The translations under genes were made by a program, and so were the position numbers. The notes beneath the pieces were generated by a model that ran no database searches, was not told where the DNA came from, and saw only the letters and a program-made list of their open reading frames with translations. Of a DNA stretch of 64,000 nucleotides, positions 25,050-33,568 are shown piece by piece. Source of the DNA: Blautia sp. Marseille-P3201T (lineage in GTDB: Bacteria; Bacillota; Clostridia; Lachnospirales; Lachnospiraceae); the NCBI RefSeq assembly GCF_900120295.1, contig NZ_LT635470.1, positions 806,001-870,000 on the forward strand, written 5' to 3'. Every line of letters begins with the position of its first letter. Positions within the stretch are counted from its first letter, which is position 1.

Positions 25050-26129
25050 ATGAAGACAATACTAAAATGGCCAGGTGGAAAAGAAAAAGAACTTCAAATT
25101 ATTCAAAGCTGTATGCCTATAGAATTCAAAAGATATATTGAACCTTTTTTAGGCGGTGGAGCTGTTTTTTTTAATGTTAAATCTCCTGTTTGTTGTGTCA
25201 ACGACAGATCAGCAGAATTAATTAATTTTTATCAGTGTATAACAAAAAAAAATCCTGATTTCATTCATTACCTTGAATTACAGGCTAAAGAATTTACTGC
25301 ACTAGGAACATTTGTAGAAAATCACCCAAAAGATGTTTTGGATTTATATCACTCACAAATATCTGTTAATGATTTCATACATAAACATATTCCTTTTTTC
25401 TCTCAATTGGCAGATAACTATAATGCTATATTTCTCCAAGAATTGAAAAAAAATCTAAACAGCAAAATCAAACGTTCACAAACACTTGAAACAAAAAACG
25501 GCGAACTTCCTAATAAAGACAGACTTGATAACATAGAAGCTTCTCTAAAATCTGCTTACTATATGTTTATTCGATATCTTCAAAATCACCCTAGTGAGTT
25601 AAGCCCTGGAAGACAAGCAGCTGTTTTTTTCTTTATCAGAGAATACTGCTACTCTTCCATGTTTCGGTATAATAAAAAAGGGGAATTCAACGTCCCTTAC
25701 GGAGGTATTTCTTACAATAAAAAGGATTTACAGAAAAAAATTGATTATCTTCTCTCAGATAGCGTATATCAAAAGTTAAAAAATGCTGACATCTGTTGTA
25801 ATGATTTTGAGACTTTCCTCAATGGACTGCATTTAACTCAAAATGACTTTATATTTTTAGACCCACCATACGACAGTAATTTTTCAACATACGCTCAAAA
25901 TCACTTTGACGCAAAAGATCAAATAAGATTATGTGAGTTTCTCAAGCGAACACCGGCAAATTTTTTATTAGTAATCAAAAATACAGAATTTATCTATAAT
26001 TTATACAAAGATAATTTTCAAATACGGAGTTTTGACAAAAAATATATGGTTAGTTTCATGAATAGAAATGACCGCACAACACAGCATCTTTTAATAACAA
26101 ATTACGATATTCCAAAAGAGAACCTATAG
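25050..26129 (+). CDS. N6-adenine DNA methyltransferase, D12 class (M1 of a two-methyltransferase R-M locus)
   Basis: 359 residues from the ATG at 25050 (AAGAAGG 9 nt upstream); the frame is open 8 codons further. Motif X/I region WPGGKEKE at the start, PFLGGGAVFF as the AdoMet loop, and catalytic FLDPPYDSNF near residue 278: the alpha-class order of Dam, DpnM and MboI-type enzymes. A helical insertion around residues 90-180 precedes the target-recognition part. It converges on M2 and the two endonucleases. Pairing of a D12 and a beta-class enzyme is known from DpnII-type loci (GATC), but the endonucleases here are not DpnII-like, so the site is uncertain. Confidence 0.9.
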   Translation: MKTILKWPGGKEKELQIIQSCMPIEFKRYIEPFLGGGAVFFNVKSPVCCVNDRSAELINFYQCITKKNPDFIHYLELQAKEFTALGTFVENHPKDVLDLYHSQISVNDFIHKHIPFFSQLADNYNAIFLQELKKNLNSKIKRSQTLETKNGELPNKDRLDNIEASLKSAYYMFIRYLQNHPSELSPGRQAAVFFFIREYCYSSMFRYNKKGEFNVPYGGISYNKKDLQKKIDYLLSDSVYQKLKNADICCNDFETFLNGLHLTQNDFIFLDPPYDSNFSTYAQNHFDAKDQIRLCEFLKRTPANFLLVIKNTEFIYNLYKDNFQIRSFDKKYMVSFMNRNDRTTQHLLITNYDIPKENL

Positions 26130-26140
26130 TTCTCTTTTGG
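26112..26140. terminator. Bidirectional hairpin between convergent methyltransferase genes
   Basis: A perfect 12-bp stem (CCAAAAGAGAAC and its complement) with a 5-nt loop. The TAG stop of M1 lies at its centre. A- and T-rich arms give U-tracts in both directions, so it can end both transcripts. Confidence 0.7.
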
Positions 26141-26144
26141 GATT

Positions 26145-26846
26145 TTACTTAATTTCTGTTTCTCTTATTCTTTTTTCTGCGGCTTCGAAAAATATAGGAT
26201 CAATTTCACATCCAATAAAATTACGATTAAGCTCTTTTGCAGCAACACCTGTGGAGCCAACTCCCATAAACGGATCAAATACTGTGTCTCCCTCATTACT
26301 TCCTATTGTCATCAAATGTCTTAACAACTTTAAAGGCTTTTGAGAAGGATGTTTTGGATTCTTTAATCGTTCCTTTCCCATACATATCGGACATTCAAAA
26401 TAATTATGCATTTCATTTTGTTTTGAGAAATTCCATTTATGCTTTTTATTCCATAAACACACAATCATTTCACAACTATTCAAAAAACCATTCTTAAATA
26501 TTTTAGGCATAGGATTCGTTTTGTGCCATATAAAATATTGAAAAGTATCAAATTCCGGATCAAATGCTTCATGCCATTTTCCTATCAAATTATAACTGGT
26601 AAAAATAAAAATATTACCGTCTGGTTTCAAAATACGCTTAAAATCATCAACAAAGTCAAATGGATTTATTTCTTTTAAATCCCATTCTCCCAAATCATTA
26701 TTAACAGCGCTTCTCCCCGGCAATGGTATATTACCAGTGGAATACTGAGCTATATTATACGGAGGGTCTGTCAATATCAAATCAATTGATTGATCAGGCA
26801 AAGTCTTTATGTACTCTAAACAATCAATATTAACTAAATTCATCAA
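26145..26846 (-). CDS. DNA methyltransferase, beta class (M2)
   Basis: 233 residues. Catalytic motif IV (LILTDPPYNIAQ, about residues 23-34) precedes the target-recognition region, and the AdoMet-binding FDPFMGVGSTGVAA follows at the end, after HPSQKPLKLL: beta-class order, methylating N6-adenine or N4-cytosine. A CxxC pair (ECPICMG, about residue 150) may bind zinc. It overlaps the upstream endonuclease gene by 4 nt (ATGA), so it is the last gene of the R1-R2-M2 operon. With M1 it would protect the two strands of a probably asymmetric site. Confidence 0.88.
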   Translation of the reverse strand: MMNLVNIDCLEYIKTLPDQSIDLILTDPPYNIAQYSTGNIPLPGRSAVNNDLGEWDLKEINPFDFVDDFKRILKPDGNIFIFTSYNLIGKWHEAFDPEFDTFQYFIWHKTNPMPKIFKNGFLNSCEMIVCLWNKKHKWNFSKQNEMHNYFECPICMGKERLKNPKHPSQKPLKLLRHLMTIGSNEGDTVFDPFMGVGSTGVAAKELNRNFIGCEIDPIFFEAAEKRIRETEIK

Positions 26847-27745
26847 CGCGTTAATGCCTCTTCTATTTTCTTTTCAATATCTTTCTCGATTTCAGAGTCA
26901 TCAAAAGCTTTCTTATACAATTTTACAAAATCTGAAAATTTATATTCCTCCGGTAAAATCTTTTTCCAAAACTCCGAACCACGTAATTGCTTATCCCTTG
27001 CAATTTTTCTAAAAATATCTCCCTGAGGCTCATTCCCTTCTCCCATATTGTTATAACACGTAGCAAAAAAAGACTCTCTAAACGTATAGAAATCAAACAA
27101 ATCATAAAACTCTTCAACTTCTCTTTTATTTGCATCCGTATTCTTTGTATCTAAATTTCCTCCTGCTTTGAGTTCATAACAACTTATAGATTTCTTATCA
27201 GCACCAAATATAAATAATAAATCTGCTATTCTATCTAAAGAAGTTCCCTTCTTAGGTTTAATTCTTTTATGAACTTCCTCGGATTTCTCTTTACTCATCT
27301 CAAAAAAATACTCTTTAAACATGCCCGGTTGTTGCTTTTTATAACGTTTTCTACCATTTTCAATAATCTCATCTGCTTTTTCAATCGAGGATGCCCACTT
27401 TATCTTCTGTTGGTCTCCTCTTCCCATTGGGTCCGATACTGTCTTTACAACTAATCCTTCTCTCGCATCATCATATGAAAGAACCATTAAATTAGGCGCA
27501 TATTCAGCACCATATTTTTTTCTTGCTAAATACAATGCTATATGCTGCAATCGTGTTCCAAGTTGAGAATCAAAGCTTCTTCCCAACATCATATACATAA
27601 TGATTTTTTTATTATCGAAAGCGCAAAATAAATTATGTTTTCTATTATTCATATTTTCATCAAAGTTTTCAAGAATTGTTTTTTTCATCTCGCACAATTC
27701 ATTCTTAATAAACTTTGACAAACATTCATCAAAAGTGTTCGACAT
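26843..27745 (-). CDS. Type II restriction endonuclease subunit R2 (TdeIII-like)
   Basis: 300 residues with a PD-(D/E)XK core: RIADLLFIFGAD (Asp175), then YELKAGGNLD (Glu191-x-Lys193). Shared segments with its neighbour R1 (ELKAGG[N/D]LD, FAT[C/L]YN, GEGN, FW near the end) show the two are paralogues, although identity elsewhere is low. The family resembles TdeIII-type enzymes, but I am only moderately sure of that. It starts 2 bp after the R1 stop. Two related endonuclease genes with two methyltransferases resemble heterodimeric enzymes such as BbvCI or Bpu10I. Confidence 0.7.
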   Translation of the reverse strand: MSNTFDECLSKFIKNELCEMKKTILENFDENMNNRKHNLFCAFDNKKIIMYMMLGRSFDSQLGTRLQHIALYLARKKYGAEYAPNLMVLSYDDAREGLVVKTVSDPMGRGDQQKIKWASSIEKADEIIENGRKRYKKQQPGMFKEYFFEMSKEKSEEVHKRIKPKKGTSLDRIADLLFIFGADKKSISCYELKAGGNLDTKNTDANKREVEEFYDLFDFYTFRESFFATCYNNMGEGNEPQGDIFRKIARDKQLRGSEFWKKILPEEYKFSDFVKLYKKAFDDSEIEKDIEKKIEEALTR

Positions 27746-27746
27746 A

Positions 27747-28613
27747 TTATTTAACAGTCCTTCTTATCATTTCTTTTATTCTTGAATTAAGGTCAAGTTC
27801 CTCTAATGCCATTTTATATAGCTCTGTGAAGCGCTCATATGTAATTCCGTCTGGAAGAATTATATTCCAGAATTTCTTTCCAATAAGGAACATCTCAGGG
27901 AAGGCCATATGTTTCTTAACTGCTCCCGTCCATGTATTCCCTTCTCCGTTTTTATTATATAGTGTCGCAAAATATGCCTTTGAATTAGGCACGTTCAACC
28001 CAGCATAAATTGTAAGAAGCTTTTCAACATTTGCAGGAGCATTTGAACTATCTAAATCTCCACCAGCTTTAAGTTCGAGTACAACCCAGTCTTTTCCATC
28101 AAAAAAAGCCAAATCAACAGGTTTTATGTGATATCCTGCAACTTTATATCTCTGAGCCATTGGAAGTAACGATTTAATGCTGCTCTGAGTAACCCCACTT
28201 TCTACTCTCGAACTTCCCTTACCAGATGCCACATTTGTCGCTCTAAATGTAGAAATATTTCCTCTAAGATCTCCATTATCTGTATCAATGTCCGTAACAA
28301 TTATCTGTCCACTAATTGTGTTAGGGTTGATATTATGTTTTATATTTCTCGGATTAACAATTGTAGGCACATTTTCTTCTCCAAATTTCAATCGAGCAAT
28401 TCTCTTTGCACATGTCTCAATAGCAAATCCACTCTTTGATTCAAAACTGCTTACAAATACCATATTGGCTGTTATTGTTTCATCAAGCTGACTAAGTAAA
28501 AAATTATATCTCTTCTTAATAAAATTAGTTTTGAAATCGCCTTCGATAGTTTTGATTAACTTTGAAAATTCCTCATAAACAATATTATTAATTTGCATTT
28601 CTGTATTAGTCAC
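27747..28613 (-). CDS. Type II restriction endonuclease subunit R1 (TdeIII-like)
   Basis: 288 residues from a GTG at 28613 with GGAGGAG upstream. Core: KPVDLAFFDGKDW (Asp167), then VLELKAGGDLD (Glu180-x-Lys182). FATLYNKNGEGN and FWNIILPDG match R2. It contains a Gly/Ser/Arg-rich segment (about 125-145) that R2 lacks, possibly for DNA contact. First gene of the R1-R2-M2 operon. The decayed HTH gene just upstream overlaps its start by 8 nt, so this operon probably once had a C-protein-like regulator. Confidence 0.7.
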   Translation of the reverse strand: MTNTEMQINNIVYEEFSKLIKTIEGDFKTNFIKKRYNFLLSQLDETITANMVFVSSFESKSGFAIETCAKRIARLKFGEENVPTIVNPRNIKHNINPNTISGQIIVTDIDTDNGDLRGNISTFRATNVASGKGSSRVESGVTQSSIKSLLPMAQRYKVAGYHIKPVDLAFFDGKDWVVLELKAGGDLDSSNAPANVEKLLTIYAGLNVPNSKAYFATLYNKNGEGNTWTGAVKKHMAFPEMFLIGKKFWNIILPDGITYERFTELYKMALEELDLNSRIKEMIRRTVK

Positions 28614-28809
28614 TGCAGTCTCCTCCTATACCTTCAAATAGTTCTGAAATCGTTACACCTAATCCATTTGCAATTTTCTCAATATTTTACAAAAAGATAT
28701 TCCTTTTTCCTGATTCAACCGTCGTAAAGTAAGTTCTGTCCATATCGATTTTAAGCAATGAAGCCATACTCCCAGTAGTCTTCCTACCAATGCTTATGGC
28801 TTTGAGCAT
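28606..28809 (-). pseudogene. XRE-type regulator with an internal stop (former controller protein)
   Basis: In one frame from the ATG at 28809 to the TAA at 28606-28608, the translation has DRTYFTTVESGKRNIFL, a stop (28687-28689), then NIEKIANGLGVTISELFEG. This is the common XRE/C-protein sequence in which the stop replaces a Lys codon (AAA to TAA). The first helix is also degenerate. Its end overlaps the R1 start, the usual C-R arrangement. A restart after the stop would lack the helix-turn-helix. Confidence 0.75.
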
Positions 28810-28827
28810 CATAAAACTTTAAATAAT

Positions 28828-29202
28828 TCACTCTTTTCTGGACACAATTTCAATCCAATAACCATCTGGATCACTGATAAAATAAATTCCCATTTTCGGA
28901 TTTTCATAACAGATACATTGCATTTCTTCGTGTTTTCTATGAGCTTCTTCCATGTTGTCCGTAGTAAATGCCAGGTGTATTTCATTATCCCCTAAATCAT
29001 AATGATCTTTCTCCCAATCGCGCAGCCAGGTCAATTCTAGTTGAAATCCAGTTTTCCCATCCCCCAGATAAACAAGAATAAAGCTTCCATCTTGAGCTTC
29101 TTTACGTCTTACTTCCTTTAATCCTAGCGCCTTTTCATAAAACTGAATAGATTTTTCTAAATCCTTTACATTGTAATTATAGTGTGCAAATTGAAAATTC
29201 AT
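28828..29202 (-). CDS. VOC-family protein (glyoxalase I-like)
   Basis: 124 residues from the ATG at 29202 (GGAG upstream); an ATG 4 codons earlier is possible. Two beta-alpha-beta-beta-beta modules: FAHYNYNVKDLEKSIQFYEK with the metal His, then ELTWLRDW, and IHLAFTTDNMEEAH, then FISDPDGYWIEIV with the Glu. The pattern fits the lactoylglutathione lyase branch of the VOC superfamily, a detoxification enzyme for methylglyoxal. It looks like a resident chromosomal gene caught between mobile elements. Confidence 0.85.
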   Translation of the reverse strand: MNFQFAHYNYNVKDLEKSIQFYEKALGLKEVRRKEAQDGSFILVYLGDGKTGFQLELTWLRDWEKDHYDLGDNEIHLAFTTDNMEEAHRKHEEMQCICYENPKMGIYFISDPDGYWIEIVSRKE

Positions 29203-29239
29203 AATAATCTCCATTCCGCCGCCAAGTCGGCGGCACAAA

Positions 29240-29497
29240 TAGTAATGAAAGTCTTTTAATCCCCCACGTTACTGATAAAATAATTGTTAAAGAAGTTATA
29301 CTACAAAGCACGGGGAGGTGAGTCGTAAAGACTTTCTTCGGTTTTAGACAGCATAATAATCAGTGTGAGTTCCATCTTTCAAGCACAAATAAGTGGCTCT
29401 TTTAGACCGTACAGTAAGAATTGTTTTAACTTCTCTGTTAAATGTGTGGTGGAGCAGTCAATGGCTTCTTTATCTCACTTTGAAAGGAGTTTTGACC
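29240..29497 (+). ncRNA. Candidate bridge-RNA leader of the IS110 element
   Basis: About 258 bp of noncoding DNA upstream of the IS110 transposase, where IS110-group elements encode the bridge RNA that pairs with target and donor DNA. An inverted repeat GAAAGTCTTT (about 29248-29257) and AAAGACTTTC (about 29328-29337) encloses ~70 nt. Exact RNA ends and guide loops cannot be set by eye. Confidence 0.4.
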
Positions 29498-30760
29498 ATG
29501 AAAGTTGTTTATCAAACCTGCTGTGGCGTCGATGTTCACAAATCTTTTCTCGTTGCCACAATCATTAAAACCATTTCCGGAGTAGAACCTTCTTACCAAA
29601 AGAAACGTTTCTCCACCTTCAACAATTCGATCCTGCAATTCAAAAATTGGCTGATTGAAAACCAATGTCGGGATGTCTGTATGGAATCTACCGGTAAATA
29701 CTGGGTTCCTGTATTCAATCTCTTGGAAGACGATATCAACGTCACTATTGCCAACCCCAAATGGGTAAAAGCAGTCAAAGGTAACAAGGATGATACAAAA
29801 GATTCCAAATGGATTGGGGATTTGTTTCGATTAGGTCTGGTTCCTGGGAGCTATATCCCTTGTAAACCAATCCGTATCTTGCGTGAATTCACAAGATATC
29901 GTTACAAGTTGACTTCCTGCCGTACCAGCGAAAAGAACAGATATCAGAATGCGCTTACTGTCTGTAATGTCGCATTAGATTCGGTTGTTTCCGATATCTT
30001 TGGGAAATCAGCTACATCTGTTATTGACTACCTGATTGAACGATCCGACAATTCCATCAACCACGAAGAAATAGCTTCCAGACTTCTCCGTTCCCTAAAG
30101 AAAAAGTCTGGCAGTGTCATTGAATCCATCGAAGGGTATCAGATGACCGATTCCCAAAAATACCGTATGCGCCTCGTCCGCGCACATCTGGATTATATCA
30201 CATCTACAATCAATGATATAGACACTATGCTTGATTCTTTGATTGCCCCTTATGAAAATGCTGTCCAGTTACTGTGTACCATTCCGGGTGTTGACCGTAA
30301 CAGTGCAATTACTGTTATCTCCGAGATTGGTACCGATATGACTCCGTTTTCTAATTCCAAACGCCTCTGTTGTTGGGCAGGACTGACTCCCGGCAACAAT
30401 GAATCTGCTGGTAAGAAGAAATCTGTCAGGATAACACGTGCCGGTGTCTACCTCAAACCTGCATTGGTGCAAGTCGCTCATGCAGCCGTGAAATCCGACA
30501 AGTCTCCTTACTATAAACAGAAATATGAACGTATTATGAAGCGCCGTGGTAAAAAACGAGCCATTATTGCCATCGCCCGGATGATTCTCACTGCTATCTA
30601 TCAGATGCTGTCCACTGGTGAAGCGTGGAATCCGACCGATTTATACAAGATTGATATACCTGAACCTTTGAAAGAAAAGCAAAAGGAAAAGGCTATCAAA
30701 CAGGCTAAGAAACTGCTCATCAGAGAAGGAATTCTTTCCGAATCACAATTAGCTTCCTAG
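29498..30760 (+). CDS. IS110-family transposase (DEDD recombinase)
   Basis: 420 residues from the ATG at 29498 with AAAGGAG upstream. The N-terminal RuvC-like DEDD domain begins CGVDVHKSFLVA and continues with MESTGKYW and the NPKWVKAVKGNKDDTKDSKW segment. The C-terminal Transposase_20 domain has LLCTIPGVDRNSAITVISEI, the catalytic-serine region around AGLTPGNNESAGKKK, and GVYLKPALVQVAHAA. Enzymes of this family cut and join DNA guided by a structured bridge RNA. The long leader with no comparable 3' noncoding part places it in the IS110 rather than IS1111 group. Element ends were not identified. Confidence 0.92.
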   Translation: MKVVYQTCCGVDVHKSFLVATIIKTISGVEPSYQKKRFSTFNNSILQFKNWLIENQCRDVCMESTGKYWVPVFNLLEDDINVTIANPKWVKAVKGNKDDTKDSKWIGDLFRLGLVPGSYIPCKPIRILREFTRYRYKLTSCRTSEKNRYQNALTVCNVALDSVVSDIFGKSATSVIDYLIERSDNSINHEEIASRLLRSLKKKSGSVIESIEGYQMTDSQKYRMRLVRAHLDYITSTINDIDTMLDSLIAPYENAVQLLCTIPGVDRNSAITVISEIGTDMTPFSNSKRLCCWAGLTPGNNESAGKKKSVRITRAGVYLKPALVQVAHAAVKSDKSPYYKQKYERIMKRRGKKRAIIAIARMILTAIYQMLSTGEAWNPTDLYKIDIPEPLKEKQKEKAIKQAKKLLIREGILSESQLAS

Positions 30761-30889
30761 CTTTTCAAAATAATAATTTTTCAAAGGCTGCCATAAGACA
30801 GCTTATTAAAGTACGCCATTTGTTGGCTGTCCTCTACTTTCTTTCACAGTATTTCCTCCTGTTATATAAAATAATAATTAAATTATTTC

Positions 30890-31819
30890 TTACTCCCACA
30901 AATCATCCAACGTATCTGCCTTCATAATAGTCTTATATGATGAATATCTCGGTGCCTGAGGAGCCAGTCCTTTTTTCTTTCCTAATGAAATTTTATTAAT
31001 CCTTCTTAAAGTCCCCTCTCTAAAATGTACAATATATTTGTTCGTATCTTTATACTTTTCAATTTTCTCGACTTCTGCCAAATATGTAATTGCTGAAACA
31101 GGAGCTACTTGATATGCTGCTATATATTTAATTTTATCCAACATAGCCCCAGAAATCCTGATAGCAAACCAACAATTATTTTTCATAAATTCTTCACGAA
31201 AACCATCTTCTCTTGCCGGAGCGACAATGGTATCTAGTTCATCTGCATCAATATCAGATGGTAAATCTGTCATAATTTCACCTTTAAATGGCGAAAAACG
31301 ATGCAATTTTTTATTTCCGGATACATAAGTTTGTACTTCTATAACCTCTGTGCTCATAGTCAGTTGTGCCATAACATGGAACAATTCATCTGTTGCCTCA
31401 TCAATTACAATAATTGCGGCTGGTTTATTTTCGTAAATAACTTTATCCATTAGCTCGTTCATGTTGCTATATCTTGATTTTTCAAAAAACTCCTGCAATT
31501 TTTGTTGCTTTTTACCATCTTTCTCAATTTCAGAAAGAAGCGTCTTTTTCATCTTATACTTATCTGTTTCAGAAGAAATACCAAACCGAAGTATCTGCTC
31601 TCCAATGTGACCATACACATCATGATTATGTAATTCTACTTCCACAAGATATAAACAAGGGGCATTATGAAAAGTCAAATCTAAAAAATAACCATCTGGA
31701 TAGCTATTTCTTGCCCTCCCAACATTCGAAAAAGTATTCACTTTACTTCTTGTAGTCTTAACTTTCACCAAATCCCCTAATACTGCCCTATGGAAGTCGG
31801 CTAATATATAAAGCTCCAT
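30890..31819 (-). CDS. PD-(D/E)XK-like protein of unknown specificity
   Basis: 309 residues. DGYFLDLTFHNAPCLYLVEVELHNHD (split by a turn) looks like the D...ExE core of a restriction-fold nuclease near residues 43-66. The C-terminal part (AYQVAPVSAITYLAEVEKIE then KKKGLAPQAPRYSSYK) is a conserved module I have seen in restriction-associated proteins, but I cannot name it. It overlaps the YgjP-like gene by 32 bp. Only the overlapped start codon has a reasonable position. Role may be restriction or repair; moderate confidence that it is a real gene. Confidence 0.6.
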   Translation of the reverse strand: MELYILADFHRAVLGDLVKVKTTRSKVNTFSNVGRARNSYPDGYFLDLTFHNAPCLYLVEVELHNHDVYGHIGEQILRFGISSETDKYKMKKTLLSEIEKDGKKQQKLQEFFEKSRYSNMNELMDKVIYENKPAAIIVIDEATDELFHVMAQLTMSTEVIEVQTYVSGNKKLHRFSPFKGEIMTDLPSDIDADELDTIVAPAREDGFREEFMKNNCWFAIRISGAMLDKIKYIAAYQVAPVSAITYLAEVEKIEKYKDTNKYIVHFREGTLRRINKISLGKKKGLAPQAPRYSSYKTIMKADTLDDLWE

Positions 31820-32357
31820 TCTCTTTCAGCCACTTCTGACATCTGCGGTATTCCGGAAAAACGCGTTCTACTTCTGCATAAAAATCTGCAGAATGGTTCA
31901 TGTGTTTTCTATGGCAAAGTTCATGAACTACTACATAATCAATTACATCATCCGGAAATAACATCAAGAGGCAATTAAAATTCAAATTTCCTTTGCTGGA
32001 ACAACTGCCCCATCGTGAGCGCTGATTACGGATAGTAATTCTTCCATAACTAACACCCACAATAGGAGCATACTTTTTAACTTTTTCAGGAATAATGATC
32101 AATGCCCTGTCAGCCAGTTCTCGTATTTCAGCCACCGTAAATGGCGAAAGCTGTTCTAACACCCTTTTTCGTTCCTGAAGTTTCGCCAAATGTTTTTCAA
32201 TCCAGCTTTGTTTTTCATGAAGAAATACATTTATTTCACGGCAGCTCATTCCTTTAGGAGCGCGTACAATTAGTTCGTCCATGCGTAATTCTATGGAAAT
32301 AGTTTTACGTTTGCTGTAAATTATGCTTATTTGCAAGTTCTCAAATTGATGAAACAT
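31788..32357 (-). CDS. YgjP-type metallopeptidase (M48/SprT-like)
   Basis: 189 residues from the ATG at 32357 (a GTG lies 4 codons earlier). The zinc motif is VVHELCHRKHMNHSADFY (HExxH plus downstream Glu), preceded by RWGSCSSKGNLNFNCLL, the invariant block of the YgjP/DUF45 family. These proteins are often encoded with type I restriction genes. It overlaps the alcohol dehydrogenase gene upstream by 17 bp and the PD-(D/E)XK gene downstream by 32 bp. Confidence 0.85.
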   Translation of the reverse strand: MFHQFENLQISIIYSKRKTISIELRMDELIVRAPKGMSCREINVFLHEKQSWIEKHLAKLQERKRVLEQLSPFTVAEIRELADRALIIIPEKVKKYAPIVGVSYGRITIRNQRSRWGSCSSKGNLNFNCLLMLFPDDVIDYVVVHELCHRKHMNHSADFYAEVERVFPEYRRCQKWLKENGALYISRLP

Positions 32358-33399
32358 ATCTTTTCTCACATTCCACTGCCACTTTCATCACGCCATCTCT
32401 CTTATTTTCGAATACTTCATAAGCTTCCTCGATTTTTTCAAGCGGATATGTATGAGTAATAAGCGGTTCTGTATTCAGCTTACCTTCTGCAATCAAACGC
32501 AAAATTTCTTCACAGTCACAACCATCTACACCACCGGTTTTAAAAGTAAGATTTTTTCCATACATATCAGGCAGAGGTAATGTCTGTGCCTGATCATACA
32601 GGGCAACAACTGTAACAATTGCATTCGGTCTGGCACATTCCCATGCAAGGCGGAAAGTAGAGTCTGCTCCTGCTGCTTCAATCACCACATCAGCGCCGCC
32701 ATGCTCGCTGTGATTGCGGACAAATTCTTCGCAGACATTCGGTGCAGCCGTCCATACATCTGGATAATGCTCCTTGATAAAACGTACTCGATTTTCATCT
32801 TTTTCACATACAATAATTCGTTTTGGCTTTTTCAGCATAACACACAGTAATGTGCAGATGCCTGTAGGACCTGCTCCGATAATTAAAACCGTATCCTCTT
32901 CTGTAATTTCTGAAATTTTTGCAGCCCAAAATCCGGTAGCCAGCACATCGCCTGCCAGTAAAGCCTGTCTATCTGTAACCAGGTCTGGAATTTTATTTAA
33001 TCCCTGATCTGCAAACGGTACACGGACGTATTCTGCCTGTCCCCCATCAATACGACAGCCAAGCGCCCAGCCTCCATTTTGGTCTGTGCAATTATTTACA
33101 AAGCCTTTCTTACAGAAGAAACATTCCCCACAGAACGTCTCCACATTTACCGTTACTCGATCTCCCGGTTTTACATGCGTCACTTTAGCGCCAACTGACT
33201 CTACAATACCTACCATTTCATGTCCGACAGTAATACCAGGTACAGCACGAGGAACACTTCCATGTTTAATATGAATATCACTGGAACAAATACTTGCAAG
33301 TGTTACTTTGACAATCGCATCTCTCTCATGCATGATAACCGGTTTTTCTTTTTCAACAAATCCAAATTTTCCCTCTGAAATATATGTATATGTTTGCAT
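32341..33399 (-). CDS. Zinc-dependent alcohol dehydrogenase (MDR family)
   Basis: 352 residues from the ATG at 33399; a TTG at 33432 with AGAGAG upstream is an alternative. Catalytic zinc ligands: Cys in SICSSDIH and GHE in TVGHEMVG. Structural-zinc cysteines are CGECFFCKKGFVNNC. The NAD(P) site is VLIIGAGPTGICTLL. It oxidises alcohols or reduces aldehydes with a nicotinamide cofactor; the substrate is unclear. The end overlaps the YgjP-like gene. Confidence 0.9.
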   Translation of the reverse strand: MQTYTYISEGKFGFVEKEKPVIMHERDAIVKVTLASICSSDIHIKHGSVPRAVPGITVGHEMVGIVESVGAKVTHVKPGDRVTVNVETFCGECFFCKKGFVNNCTDQNGGWALGCRIDGGQAEYVRVPFADQGLNKIPDLVTDRQALLAGDVLATGFWAAKISEITEEDTVLIIGAGPTGICTLLCVMLKKPKRIIVCEKDENRVRFIKEHYPDVWTAAPNVCEEFVRNHSEHGGADVVIEAAGADSTFRLAWECARPNAIVTVVALYDQAQTLPLPDMYGKNLTFKTGGVDGCDCEEILRLIAEGKLNTEPLITHTYPLEKIEEAYEVFENKRDGVMKVAVECEKRYVSSI

Positions 33400-33515
33400 C
33401 CTTCTATCCCCATAACTTTCCGAATTTTTCAATATCTCTCTAGAATACGATTATATCATCAAAAGCCCTGTTCCTCAATTCCTTTTCCAATTATGAATTA
33501 CTATGCCTATGCGCC

Positions 33516-33553
33516 AAAAAGGAGCTGCCGCTTGAAAGATTACGACAGCCCCC
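33516..33553 (-). terminator. Intrinsic terminator of the sigma/anti-sigma operon
   Basis: On the minus strand GGGGCTGTCG pairs with CGGCAGCTCC (with G-U pairs) across a ~12 nt loop and is followed by TTTTT. Confidence 0.75.
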
Positions 33554-33568
33554 TGTTTTCTATTGCAT

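Noticed and set aside
25050-26846. DpnII/MboI-type GATC system
   Set aside because: The D12 plus beta-class methyltransferase pair fits, but neither endonuclease shows DpnII-type sequence, and there are two of them; site left open.
29216-29234. GC-rich hairpin CCGCCG/CGGCGG upstream of the VOC gene as a terminator
   Set aside because: Short stem without a T run and located at a gene start; no clear function.
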